Positions 18,313 through 26,884 of a stretch of 64,000 bases of DNA are shown piece after piece. A program made the translations under genes and the position numbers. The notes beneath the pieces were generated by a model. The model saw nothing but the letters and a program-made list of their open reading frames with translations. It was not told the origin of the DNA and did not search any database. Origin of the DNA: Verrucomicrobiaceae bacterium E54. GTDB lineage: Bacteria; Verrucomicrobiota; Verrucomicrobiia; Verrucomicrobiales; Akkermansiaceae. Where the stretch lies: NCBI GenBank assembly GCA_022548915.1, contig JAKZES010000012.1, forward strand, positions 1 through 64,000. The letters run 5' to 3'. Each line of letters begins with the position of its first letter. Positions within the stretch are counted from its first letter, which is position 1.

Positions 18313-18446
18313 TCTGGTCCCATAATGGGGCTCTGTGCGTCTTTTTTCGTGTTCATGGGGATTCTTGCGGGTCGTGGTTTGGGCGGTGACGCATGGTGGC
18401 GCACCGTTTGACGTGAGATTGTCCGAAATCCGTCCGAAATGCCGGA

Positions 18447-19520
18447 TCAAACCTGTCGCGGATTGGCCGGGCCAATCGTTCCTCCATCGACGAACTCGGC
18501 CTTGGTCAGCGTCTGGCGCCGGTCGTCCCTTCCACGGGCTATGCTGTTGGCCCAGCGCAGAATGCGACGCTCGATGAGGTCGCCATCGTGGGATATGTGG
18601 GCCACCGAGGGGGTGAGCCAGGCGAAGGTCGGATCGGGCTCCGAACAGATCACGGAAACCTGCTCCGGGATGCCGACTCCACGGCGTTCGAGGTGCTCCT
18701 TGACCGCATGGAAGAGAAAGGGTTCGTCGATGATCAAGGCGGTGGGCGGGGTGACCCGGAACAGTTCGTCAAGCACCCGGCGCAAGTCTTCCGCAGAATC
18801 CTCCCAGTCCGGCAGGTTGTACGAGCCTGTCGGCACTCCGTGGGACTCCATTTCCTCGAAGATGGCGCGTTCGGCGGCCCCCGGCCCTCCCGCCCGCTGG
18901 CTTTCGCGGGCGAGAACGACGATGCGGCGATGTCCCAGTTCGATCAACCGCCGGACCGCCTCGCGGCATGCGGCAGGATGGTCCGGGCCGGCACCGGCGA
19001 TGGGCAGTGTTCTGCGGCGCCCGAACATCGCGAAGACCGGAGTCTCCCGCTCCGCGAACCACGCCAGGACGTCCCGCGATCCGCTGTGGACGATCCAGGC
19101 ATCGGCCGGAGTCTGCGCCACAAGCCGGGCAATCCTGGGCACGTCGAATCTGAGCTCCATCTGGGATCTCTCGGCGAAGAACGCGGTGTGCCCCTCATCG
19201 ATCAGTTTCTGCTTCAGCAGGAAAACCTTGGCTTCGACCTGCGCCAGCGGTTCATAGTTCAGGATCGCCAGCCGCAGGGACGGCGGTGCGACGTTCGCCG
19301 GCAGTTCGATGCGCCGCCGCCGGCCCGGCCCTTGCCGAACCAACAGGCGCTCTTCTTCCAGCAGGCCCAACGCCGCCTCGACCGTCTTCTTGTCGATTCC
19401 CAGGGCCGCCGCCAGCGACGGCCCCCCCGGCATGGTTTCTCCCCAGCGCCCCCGCAACAGCTCCTCGCGCAGATGCGCCGCCACTTGTTCGGAGGGCGAG
19501 AGAATCGTCAGCTCGGACAT
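18447..19520 (-). CDS. GntR-type winged-helix regulator with sugar-binding (LacI-like) domain
   Basis: A 357-residue transcription regulator. Residues 1-75 form a GntR winged helix (LSPSEQVAAHLREELLRGRW, then PSLAAALGIDKKTVEAALGLLEEE). Residues about 90-350 form a periplasmic-binding-protein-like effector domain (RLIELGHRRIVVLARES, PPTALIIDEPF, GIPEQVSVIC). This AraR-like combination usually responds to a sugar. Start 19520 is preferred: the 41 residues upstream in frame are not protein-like. It probably controls the divergent genes from 20112 on. Its own promoter region holds CCTGCCCAA and TGGGAAAGT, both repeated upstream of the gene at 22856. Confidence 0.88.
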   Translation of the reverse strand: MSELTILSPSEQVAAHLREELLRGRWGETMPGGPSLAAALGIDKKTVEAALGLLEEERLLVRQGPGRRRRIELPANVAPPSLRLAILNYEPLAQVEAKVFLLKQKLIDEGHTAFFAERSQMELRFDVPRIARLVAQTPADAWIVHSGSRDVLAWFAERETPVFAMFGRRRTLPIAGAGPDHPAACREAVRRLIELGHRRIVVLARESQRAGGPGAAERAIFEEMESHGVPTGSYNLPDWEDSAEDLRRVLDELFRVTPPTALIIDEPFLFHAVKEHLERRGVGIPEQVSVICSEPDPTFAWLTPSVAHISHDGDLIERRILRWANSIARGRDDRRQTLTKAEFVDGGTIGPANPRQV

Positions 19521-19563
19521 GTGCCAAACCTGCCCAATGATGGGAAAGTGTCGATGCAAATGA

Positions 19564-19728
19564 AGATTGCGGGAGTGCCGCAACAAGGACCTCGATGACG
19601 CCCGCGACGTGCACTCCGTTCGGGGCCCGGAAACCTTCGACACCGCCTACATCGAAAACGGGTTCTCGCAACACGGCACCCGCCCGCGGCTGCGCGAGGC
19701 GCTCGTCGGGATTCCGCCGCCGGGTTGA
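19564..19728 (+). pseudogene. C-terminal remnant of a nucleotidyltransferase-like protein
   Basis: About 54 codons without a proper start encode RNKDLDDARDVHSVRGPETF followed by DTAYIENGFSQHGTRPRLRE, then a stop. This resembles the tail of nucleotidyltransferase-fold proteins, which commonly end in K-DLDDAR-(10)-DxxYIExW-xxHGT-L. No N-terminal domain is found upstream, where the divergent regulator begins. It is a truncated leftover; assignment is from memory of the family pattern. Confidence 0.5.
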
Positions 19729-19767
19729 GCACTGGGGTGATCCTACCCCCAATCCGCCGCTCAACCC
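19722..19767. repeat. Inverted repeat overlapping the remnant's stop
   Basis: GGGTTGAGC (19722-19730, containing the TGA stop) and GCTCAACCC (19759-19767) are exact inverted copies. Between them GGGGT/ACCCC (19734-19749) forms a nested stem. It was probably the terminator of the lost gene. Confidence 0.5.
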
Positions 19768-20062
19768 ATAACCGAGCCGACTGTCATCGGGGAGGCCGGC
19801 GCCGAGGTGGCCGAAGGCGTTCTGATGGTCTCCATTGCCCGCCGAGGGAAGCATGGCCGTGAAACGGCGGTGCGCCGTCGCCGCAAGGTTGATGATTGAC
19901 GAAAGAAGCCGGCTTCGAATGACCTGGTCCACGCGGAAACAGGCACCGCATTTCGAGCGCATGGCCGGGCCCTTTCCATGGATACGTGCCGACGCCGACG
20001 CCTGCCCGCACTTGGGTAGGCGGTCGTCAGAATTCTTGGAAAATCCGACGGTCGGTCCGGGT
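19768..20062. other. Non-coding stretch, nothing recognised
   Basis: No convincing gene on either strand. Short open frames here have no recognisable motif. It lies between gene fragments and the SASA esterase promoter and may be decayed coding sequence. Confidence 0.45.
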
Positions 20063-20091
20063 AATGTGGTTTGGCTCGATCGAGAACCACA
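20063..20091. promoter_or_regulatory. Candidate operator upstream of the SASA esterase
   Basis: ATGTGGTT (20063-20070) and AACCACAT (20084-20091) form a perfect 8-bp dyad with a 13-base spacer, ending 20 bp before the start codon. The position would block transcription or translation initiation. A sugar-responsive repressor site is a reasonable guess. Confidence 0.35.
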
Positions 20092-20111
20092 TCATCCATT
20101 CACCGTCCACC

Positions 20112-21161
20112 ATGAAACAGCATCACATCCTGAGAACTTGCGGCATCGTTGCCGCGATGAGCCTCGCCATCACCGCCGCCACCGCGGCTGAGAACCAGCT
20201 CCCCGATCCGGACGGCAAGCCGGCCGACATGACCAAGCCGGTCCAGGTTTACATCCTGATGGGCCAGTCGAACATGGTCGGCGCCGGCAACGTCAATGGC
20301 GACAAGGACGGCACTCTCGCGCATGCCGTGAAGGAGAAGGGCAGGTATCCCTATCTCGTCGATGACCAGGGCAAGTGGACCGAGCGCAAGGACGTCCGCT
20401 ACGCGCGCGTCATGAACAACCGCCACTTCAACAACGAGTGGCTGAGCATCGAGGGCGACGGCAAGATCGGCCCCGAGTTCGGCATCGGCCACCAGCTCGG
20501 CCACGCCATCGACGCCCCGGTGCTGATCCTCAAGAGCTGCATCGGCAACCGCTGCCTCGGCTTCGACCTGCTGCCGCCCGGCAGCGAGCCCTTCGAGTTC
20601 GAGGAAAAGGGCAAGACGATGGTCCACGCCGGCTACAAGGGATTCGGAATCTGGGAAAAGGGCACCGAGCCGCCGACCAGCGGCTGGTATGCCGGCACCC
20701 AGTACGACGCCGATGTGGATGCCGCCAAACGGGTGCTCAAGCAGCTCGACAAATACTACCCGGATGCCAAGGGATACGAGGTCGCCGGTTTCTTCTGGTG
20801 GCAGGGCGACAAGGACCGCTACCGCGATGTCTGGGCAGACCGCTACGAGGCCAACCTCGTCCAGCTGATCAAGGCGCTTCGCAAGGAGTTCGACGCGCCG
20901 CAGGCGAAGTTCGTCTGCGCCACCCTCGGCCAGACCGAGAAGGGTGCCGAAGGCAACGACGGGAAGATCCTCAATGCCATGTTCGCGATCAGCGATGCGG
21001 AGAAGCATCCCGAGTTCAAGGGTCACGTCGCCACCGTGTACAGCCACCCGCTGAGCATGGGCGGCAGCTCGAACGGCCACTACAACGGCAACGCCGAAAC
21101 CTACATGAACGTCGGCGAGGCCATGGGCGCGGCGATGGTCGGGTTGCTCGGGGCCGAGTGA
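20112..21161 (+). CDS. Secreted sialate O-acetylesterase-type (SASA) carbohydrate esterase
   Basis: Removes acetyl groups from polysaccharide sugars. Start 20112 gives a signal peptide (cut near TAAENQ). The SGNH-like SASA domain begins with VYILMGQSNMVGAG (about 48-61; nucleophile Ser in GQSNM), continues with GPEFGIGHQLG and ILKSCIGNRCLGFDLLPPG, then WWQGDKDRY and a late YNGNAETYMNVGEAMG with the likely catalytic His just upstream (GHYN). 349 residues. It is a paralogue of the esterase domain at 34134-36959. A family of xylan/sialate acetylesterases (CE6-like) is meant; the substrate is not known. Confidence 0.85.
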   Translation: MKQHHILRTCGIVAAMSLAITAATAAENQLPDPDGKPADMTKPVQVYILMGQSNMVGAGNVNGDKDGTLAHAVKEKGRYPYLVDDQGKWTERKDVRYARVMNNRHFNNEWLSIEGDGKIGPEFGIGHQLGHAIDAPVLILKSCIGNRCLGFDLLPPGSEPFEFEEKGKTMVHAGYKGFGIWEKGTEPPTSGWYAGTQYDADVDAAKRVLKQLDKYYPDAKGYEVAGFFWWQGDKDRYRDVWADRYEANLVQLIKALRKEFDAPQAKFVCATLGQTEKGAEGNDGKILNAMFAISDAEKHPEFKGHVATVYSHPLSMGGSSNGHYNGNAETYMNVGEAMGAAMVGLLGAE

Positions 21162-21183
21162 CCCCTTGCCGTTCCGCCGGGGG

Positions 21184-21421
21184 AATGCCACAAGATTTCA
21201 TGGCACTGGAATATGAAGCTTCCCGCGCCGCTCGGGAGGGCGGCTGCGGGGAGTTTCTCACGAGAGAACGCGCGGAGCATCCGGCGCGGGGCACCGGTTT
21301 CCTGGCCGCGCTTATCCTGCCGGCCCTCCCTTGCGCGGCCCGGACCGCGGCGGACCAGGTCCGGATCATGACCTTCAACATCGTGCCCCGTGCGGAGAAT
21401 ACGGATGTTGGCCGCAAATGA
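21184..21421 (+). pseudogene. N-terminal remnant of an endonuclease/exonuclease/phosphatase-family gene
   Basis: This reading frame has a hydrophobic signal-like segment (FLAALILPALPCAA) followed by DQVRIMTFNIVPRAENT and a stop at 21421. RIMTFNI at the mature N terminus is the hallmark start of secreted EEP-fold hydrolases. The remaining roughly 230 residues, including all catalytic motifs, are missing, and an unrelated gene starts 62 bp later. Interpreted as a 5' fragment left by deletion. Confidence 0.5.
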
Positions 21422-21482
21422 TCCCGGAGCCGAACCACACGCGCCGCGAAGTGCCCGAATCTCCACCCAGCCATCCAAGCCG

Positions 21483-22496
21483 ATGAATTCCGGATTTGTT
21501 CTTACCTTGATTGTCGCATGGCTCTTCGTGCCACTCGTCCCCGTCCACGCCGCCACCTTCAACGTCACCGACTACGGCGCGGTGGGTGATGACAGCACCG
21601 ACAACACCGCCGCGTTTGCGAAATGCATCGAAAAGGTCATCGCGGCGGGCGGCGGGAGGATGTATTTTCCCGACGGCGTCTACCGCGGCCGGATCATCAT
21701 CCCGCCGCAGGGCGGACCGGGCTGGATCACGATCGAGATCGTCGGCGAGAGCGAACCGACGCCGGTCTTCGGTACCATCGGGTCGTTTCCCCCTCAGAAC
21801 GGCGGCACCATCGTCAAAAGCCTGGAGACTTCCGGCGCCGCAGTAATCTCGGCACCCCCGGGGAATCTCTACATGGGCTTCTCCGGGGTTTACGTGGTGA
21901 TCCGTAACCTGAATGTCCGGACCTACGACAATCCTCGTATCAGCGGCATCGACCTCAACCACGCCGCGCAATGTCGGCTGGAAAACGTGGTGGTTTCCAC
22001 CGGCGTGTACAACGTGCAGGCCTCCCAGCCGACGCACGGCAAAGCCGGCCTTGTGACGCCGGCCAACAACAACGCCGCACTGACCATCCTGCGCAACGTC
22101 CTGGTCACCGGCTACGACACCGGCATCGTGGTCAACGAGCACACCGACGCCGACAACATCGTGGTCGCCAGCAACATTCATGGCATCAAGTTCAATACCG
22201 CCAACCACGCCTCGCGTTTCGGCCGGATTGGCACCTACCGCAACACCCACCATGTCACGGTCGCGGGCCGGCACGGATTCCTGATCCAGCAGATGAACAC
22301 CGAACAACCGGGGCCGCGTCAGACGAATGAGCGGAACGCGTGGCAAAAGCTGGTCAGCGACGTCAACGACCCCGCCAGCCTCGGAACCGGCGACATCAAC
22401 TACTGGGTCGTCGTCGGCAACGTGGGTCCGGTGGACACCTTCACGAAGATCGGTGGCAGCGGCATCCGGGCCCGGCGGATCGGTTCCGCTCCCTGA
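21483..22496 (+). CDS. Secreted pectate-lyase-fold (right-handed beta-helix) protein
   Basis: A 337-residue protein with signal peptide (cut near VHAATF) and the N-terminal hallmark of the pectate lyase 3 family: FNVTDYGAVGDDSTDNTAAF (residues about 25-44), then GGGRMYFPDGVYR. The following repeats (IRNLNVRTYDNPRISGIDL, LENVVVSTGVYNV, LRNVLVTGYDTGIVV) are beta-helix rungs. Such proteins are polysaccharide lyases, GH28-like hydrolases or tailspike-like binders; no catalytic set can be assigned. The end may be damaged: after the stop, another frame reads SNGRASEIQSWQGRPVSGYD to 22635, which could be a frameshifted tail. Confidence 0.72.
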   Translation: MNSGFVLTLIVAWLFVPLVPVHAATFNVTDYGAVGDDSTDNTAAFAKCIEKVIAAGGGRMYFPDGVYRGRIIIPPQGGPGWITIEIVGESEPTPVFGTIGSFPPQNGGTIVKSLETSGAAVISAPPGNLYMGFSGVYVVIRNLNVRTYDNPRISGIDLNHAAQCRLENVVVSTGVYNVQASQPTHGKAGLVTPANNNAALTILRNVLVTGYDTGIVVNEHTDADNIVVASNIHGIKFNTANHASRFGRIGTYRNTHHVTVAGRHGFLIQQMNTEQPGPRQTNERNAWQKLVSDVNDPASLGTGDINYWVVVGNVGPVDTFTKIGGSGIRARRIGSAP

Positions 22497-22509
22497 TTTC
22501 GGGGGAGTT

Positions 22510-22530
22510 GGCGGGTTTCTTCACCCCGCC
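22510..22530 (+). terminator. Possible terminator after the beta-helix gene
   Basis: GGCGGG (22510-22515) and CCCGCC (22525-22530) form a 6-bp stem with a 9-base pyrimidine-rich loop, 14 bp after the stop. No T-run follows, so it is uncertain. Confidence 0.4.
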
Positions 22531-22639
22531 AGCAACGGCCGGGCAAGCGAGATCCAAAGCTGGCAGGGCAGGCCGGTCAGCGGCTACGACATCGGCACCG
22601 GCGCCGGCGCCGGTTGTATCGGCGCGACGCCCTGAGCTT

Positions 22640-22855
22640 CAAGTGTCGGACTGCGCACCTGCCGCGACCGCCCCGACGATTTCCTTCCTGGGGTAGGGGA
22701 GATGAGGCCCACCCTGCCCAAACAGGGGTAGGAAACTTCGGAAATTTTTTGGGAAAGTCGGTTCTTGAGCGGTGTATGAAGTTGGTAACCTTCGCCAGCC
22801 TTGAACCCCGCTGCCCCCGGCAGGATGGTCAATCGGTGAGGGCAACCCACCAACC
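22640..22855 (+). promoter_or_regulatory. Upstream region of the SUMF1-type gene
   Basis: A 216-bp gap before a long gene. It holds GGGGTAGG twice (22690-22697, 22725-22732), an imperfect dyad ACCCTG-CCCAAA-CAGGGGT (about 22711-22729), and TTTTTTGGGAAAGTC (about 22746-22760). CCTGCCCAA and TGGGAAAGT also occur together just upstream of the regulator gene ending at 19520, so these may be its binding elements. No clear -35/-10 pair stands out. Confidence 0.35.
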
Positions 22856-25291
22856 ATGAACATGATCAAGAATCTCTTCCTGACATTCCTCACCCTCGCG
22901 GTCGGAGCCGCAAATGCCTGGGCCGCCGACGAGGCCGAGTATGCGCGCATGCTCGAGCAGTTGCGCACGGAACTCACCGCCAAGCTGCCGGATACCGCGA
23001 AGACCGATCAGGTGAACGCGTTCCTGTCCAGTGACAAGCTCGACCCGAAGTTGGCGAAGTTTGTCGTCCTGCACGAGGCCACGCCCAAGGGCTTGGCGGA
23101 ATTTGCGCAGCAGGGCAAGGAACAGGCGGCGCTCATCGACAAGTTGCTCTCGGACCCGCAGCTCATGAAACGCATGCTGGTCGCCGATGGCGCCAAGGAC
23201 GGCAACTACGGTCGCGCGATGGAGATCTACACCGACATCCGCAAGGCCAGCGGGAAGGCCTCAAGTGGCGTGCTCGAGCGGCTGGCGCTCGCGATCGCCC
23301 TGGAACACGCGGTGCCGGTCAAGCAGGACAACCCGCCGGCGCTCACCGACGCGCCGGACACCGTCGATCCGGTGAAGCGCTACCTGCACTACGAGAAGGC
23401 CTATCTCGCCGGCGAACTCGACCCGGCCTTCGACACGCTGGATGTCTGGAGCCTGCGCATGGTCGTCGATGGCGACGAACCCGACGAGACCCTGACGTGG
23501 GGACGTGAAATGCTGCGCAATTTCCGGCCCGATCACATCTACACCTCGAACCACGGCTGGCGCTACACCGGCCTTGTCGGCAGCGACGTCCGCTACGGCT
23601 CCGGCGACGTGAAATATGACCGGCCCGAGTTGCAGCGCTACCAGAACATCCTCATGAATGGCGGAGTCTGCGGCCGCCGCGCGTTCATCGGGCGCTTTAT
23701 CCTCCGCGCCCACGGCATCCCGACCATTGCCAAGCCCAGTCGCGGCCACGGCGCGCTGGCGCGCTGGACGCCCGATGGCTGGGTCGTCAACCTCGGCCCG
23801 AATTGGGGCGGCGGCTGGACGGGCACCCGCTATAAGAACGACCACGATTTCGTCGCCACCACCCAGGCCCGTCCCCACCGCGACGCCTTCCTGAAGGTCA
23901 AGCGGGCGCAATGGGCCGGCGACGTTGCGGGGGAACCGCGGCTCTACGGCGAGAACGACCAGGGCACGGCCGGCCCCTGGTATACCCTCTCGTTCCGCAC
24001 CCAGCGCGCGATCATCGAGAAGGCCGGCACCAAGACGCTGGCCGCACTCGGCACCGAACTTGGCGAATCCAACTCGCCGCTGTCGGTCGCCGAGGAACTT
24101 CTCGCCACCGAAATCAAGCCTGAGGACAAGCAGATCGCCTACGGCGCGGACGGCACCATCTCGATTCCCAGCGCCGCCTTCAGCAAGCCCGCCGGCAGCA
24201 CGCGGGACGTGCTGGTGATGCGCAGCTTCGCCGGCGGCCAGCAGATTTATCTGCCGCGTTTCGCCCGCCAGGGTCTGACGATCCTGCGCGGCGGCACCTG
24301 GAAGGACGGCATCGAGCGCTGCTCTCCCGGGGCGCGCCTGCTCAGCGGTGGCTACGGTCGATACAACGATTGGGGATTTCGGGCCGCGGTGACGCCTGCT
24401 GACGGCGCACCGCCGAAGGAATTGAGCCTCGACCTCGCCAACGGGGTGAAAATGGAACTGGTGTACATCAAACCCGGCACCTTCACCATGGGCGGCGAGC
24501 GCACGACCGATGGCCGCTTCGAATGCGTCGAGGTGCCGAAGCACGAGGTCAAGCTCACCAAGGGATATTACCTCGGCAAGTACGAGGTGACCCAGGCCCA
24601 GTATGAAGCGATCATGGGTTCCAATCCCAGCCGTTCCACCAAGGGCCCGGACCATCCGGTTGACAATGTCGGCGAGCAGGACGCCCGCGAATTCTGCGAG
24701 AAACTCGCCGAGAAAACCGGTCAGGAAGTGCGCCTGCCGACCGAGGCGGAGTGGGAGTATGCCGCCCGCGCGGGCACGGACACCAAGTGGTTCTTCGGCG
24801 ACGACCCCTCGGCGCTCGGCGACTATGCCTGGTTCAAGGAAAACTCGGGCGGCAAGTCGCATCCGGTCGGCCAGAAGAAACCGAATCCGTGGGGGCTCCA
24901 CGACATCTACGGCAACGTCTGCGAGCGGATCTCGGACACTTATGCCAAGGACTACTATGCCAAGGGCCCGAAGGTCGATCCGACCGGGCCGAGCCAGGGC
25001 GACAGTTCGCGTTTCGAATACCAGGTCAACGCGCCCCGTGCCGGCACCTATTCGCTGACGGCCAAGGTGGTCACCGCCAACTACGACCAGCGGCTCAACG
25101 TCGCCGTCAATGACAGCGGCTCCGCGACCACGCTGACGCTGCCCTTCACGCTCGGCAAGTGGCAGGATTCCGAGCCGGTCACGGTCACGCTGAAGGAGGG
25201 CGTGAACACCCTGCGCTTCTGGCGCGACAACCCGCCGCAACAGGGCATCTCCGTCAGTTCCTTCACCTTGAAGCCGGTTTCAGGCACCTGA
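22856..25291 (+). CDS. Secreted transglutaminase-like protein with inserted, permuted SUMF1 domain and C-terminal CBM
   Basis: An 811-residue exported protein (signal peptide 1-23). Residues about 100-340 are transglutaminase-like: GGVCGRRAFIGRF with C272, then SRGHGALARW with the histidine. Residues 474-512 (LTILRGGTW ... WGFRAAVTP) have the pattern that normally ends a SUMF1/formylglycine-generating-enzyme domain. Residues 532-712 (MELVYIKPGTFTMGGE ... KYEVTQAQYEAIMGSNPS ... RLPTEAEWEYAARAGT ... NPWGLHDIYGNVCE ... VDPTGPSQGD) are the part that normally precedes it. The SUMF1 pieces are therefore in swapped order. Residues about 717-811 are a beta-sandwich carbohydrate-binding-like tail. The paired cysteines of true sulfatase-activating enzymes are not visible, so activation of the nearby sulfatases is doubtful. 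Confidence 0.8.
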   Translation: MNMIKNLFLTFLTLAVGAANAWAADEAEYARMLEQLRTELTAKLPDTAKTDQVNAFLSSDKLDPKLAKFVVLHEATPKGLAEFAQQGKEQAALIDKLLSDPQLMKRMLVADGAKDGNYGRAMEIYTDIRKASGKASSGVLERLALAIALEHAVPVKQDNPPALTDAPDTVDPVKRYLHYEKAYLAGELDPAFDTLDVWSLRMVVDGDEPDETLTWGREMLRNFRPDHIYTSNHGWRYTGLVGSDVRYGSGDVKYDRPELQRYQNILMNGGVCGRRAFIGRFILRAHGIPTIAKPSRGHGALARWTPDGWVVNLGPNWGGGWTGTRYKNDHDFVATTQARPHRDAFLKVKRAQWAGDVAGEPRLYGENDQGTAGPWYTLSFRTQRAIIEKAGTKTLAALGTELGESNSPLSVAEELLATEIKPEDKQIAYGADGTISIPSAAFSKPAGSTRDVLVMRSFAGGQQIYLPRFARQGLTILRGGTWKDGIERCSPGARLLSGGYGRYNDWGFRAAVTPADGAPPKELSLDLANGVKMELVYIKPGTFTMGGERTTDGRFECVEVPKHEVKLTKGYYLGKYEVTQAQYEAIMGSNPSRSTKGPDHPVDNVGEQDAREFCEKLAEKTGQEVRLPTEAEWEYAARAGTDTKWFFGDDPSALGDYAWFKENSGGKSHPVGQKKPNPWGLHDIYGNVCERISDTYAKDYYAKGPKVDPTGPSQGDSSRFEYQVNAPRAGTYSLTAKVVTANYDQRLNVAVNDSGSATTLTLPFTLGKWQDSEPVTVTLKEGVNTLRFWRDNPPQQGISVSSFTLKPVSGT

Positions 25292-25795
25292 GACGGCCGA
25301 CAAACCCGACAGGAGCCTTCTCGGAGGAAGGATCCGGTCGACCGCCAGCTTTACAACGACGCCAAGCGCCCCTTGATGGTGTTTCCGGAGATCTTGATGT
25401 ATCGGAACCACCGCGGCATGTTGGTCAAGAAGGACTACTGGAAACAACTGCAGGACGAGTTCAACAGCTACGATGCCGCGCTGATGAAAGGCGGCTGGCC
25501 CTACGCCGAGCGCTGGAACACCGACATCGCCTCCGTGATGTTCCTGTCATGGTTCCGGGATCCTTCCCAGTCCGTGGATGCGATTCTGAACGAATACGCC
25601 GCGACCTACTTCGGCCCCGCCACGGAGACCGGCAGGAAGCTGCTCGATCTGCTTGACGACGGCAACGCCGATCCGGAACGCAAACAGAAGATCCAAGCCA
25701 CGCTCGCCACTCTCGAACGCACCGCCCCCGAATGGGTCAAACACGACTGGCGCTGGCAGGAAATCGTCACCGCCTGCGCCACGAAGAGCCGATGA
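25292..25795 (+). pseudogene. 3' remnant of a DUF4838-like glycosidase gene
   Basis: Coding-like sequence without its own early start, running in the same frame directly after the TGA of the preceding gene (25289-25291). It encodes DPVDRQLYNDAKRPLMVFPE, then a helical segment with WPYAERWNTDIASVMFLSWF and VDAILNEYAATYFGP, then a stop. This looks like the C terminus of a large DUF4838/alpha-glucuronidase-like enzyme of about 700 residues or more. The internal ATG at 25373 or 25376 could start a 140-residue product, but no catalytic part would remain. Confidence 0.6.
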
Positions 25796-25820
25796 TGGGA
25801 TCCGGGCGACTCGAGAAGAA

Positions 25821-26771
25821 ATGAACGGCAAGAACCACCCTCCATCCATCGCCCACCGTTTCCCCTTCGCCCTGCGTGGCCTGATCGGAGTGGCCTTGGC
25901 CGTGCTTTGTTTCCAGCCCGCGGGCGCGGCGGGGGACTCGGTCCGGCTGATCCTTCGCCCGCAGGCGGACAAGGTGCTGGGAAGGCTCGGCGAGGTGTTC
26001 GAACGGCAGCTCGGACAACGCTGCGAGGCCAGGGTGAATCGTGAAGGGGAAGCAGCGCTCACCGTGGAGTTGGCGGTCGCGCCGGGGTTCGGCACGGAGG
26101 GATACCTCATCAAGGACCGGCGGGGCGGGGGAGTGCGCATCGTCGGCAACGACGTGCGCGGCGTGGTCGCAGGCACCGGGAAATTCCTCCGCACCTCGCG
26201 CTACGACCAGGGCGGCTTCACCGCCGGTACATGGCGCGGCACCTCGGTCCCGCAAAAACCCCATCGCGGCATCTACTTCGCCACCCATTTCCATAACTAT
26301 CTCGTCTACAGCCAGTTATACTGGAGCGACCGCCCGGCGGCGGAAACGGTGGAGGAATACATCGCCTTCGAGTTCTCGCCGGATGTGGTGGCCGAGGTGG
26401 CGGAGGTCATCCGGACGCTCGAGCGGAACCACCGGATGCGCTGGTGGCCGGGGAAACTGGAAGGAGTACCGCTGCTCATGAACTGGTTCCCGTCACGGGG
26501 CGCAGAACCGAGGGACGATCCAGGCGCCGAGGAGGCTTACGCCACGATGCGGAAGGTGGACGCCGCCATGACGCCCCAGGCGAGGAAGTCATGGCGCTGG
26601 CGGCAGCTCTACCTGCGCGCCTTGCTCGATTCCGAACTGAAAACCAATGGCGGCAGCCCGAACGACCTCTGCAACGAGGCATTCGCCGAGTTGATCGAAA
26701 TCTATCATGCCGAGAACGCCATCGGCACCGTCCGGCCGCCCCTGCCAAAGGGCTGGAAACGATCGGAGTGA
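25821..26771 (+). pseudogene. Internally deleted DUF4838-like glycosidase gene
   Basis: An open frame of 316 codons with signal peptide. The N terminus (residues about 35-150: LRPQADKVLGRLGEVFERQL, VRIVGNDVRGVVAGTGKFLR, PHRGIYFATHFHN) is the beta-alpha module that precedes the catalytic barrel in DUF4838-type enzymes. It jumps straight to a C-terminal helical domain (YWSDRPAAETVEEYIAFEFS, NHRMRWWPGKLEGV, WRWRQLYLRALLDSELKTNG). The catalytic barrel of some 300 residues between them is missing, though the frame is kept. It may still be expressed but is unlikely to be an active hydrolase. The preceding fragment belongs to the same kind of gene. Confidence 0.6.
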
Positions 26772-26884
26772 GTCGCGCTCCCAACCCGGAGCAACCGTGC
26801 TTTTGCAGGGCCGAAAATTTCCAAATGACGGAGCACCAGATTCCCAAGGAGTCCCAAGTTTCCGAATCCTGAAATCCGAATCCC

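Noticed and set aside
22497-22635. Continuation of the beta-helix protein in another frame
   Set aside because: Could be a frameshifted tail but lacks clear beta-helix rungs; kept only as a remark.
23261-25240. A 659-codon minus-strand frame opposite the SUMF1 protein
   Set aside because: Mirror of a well supported coding frame; no recognisable domain or start context.
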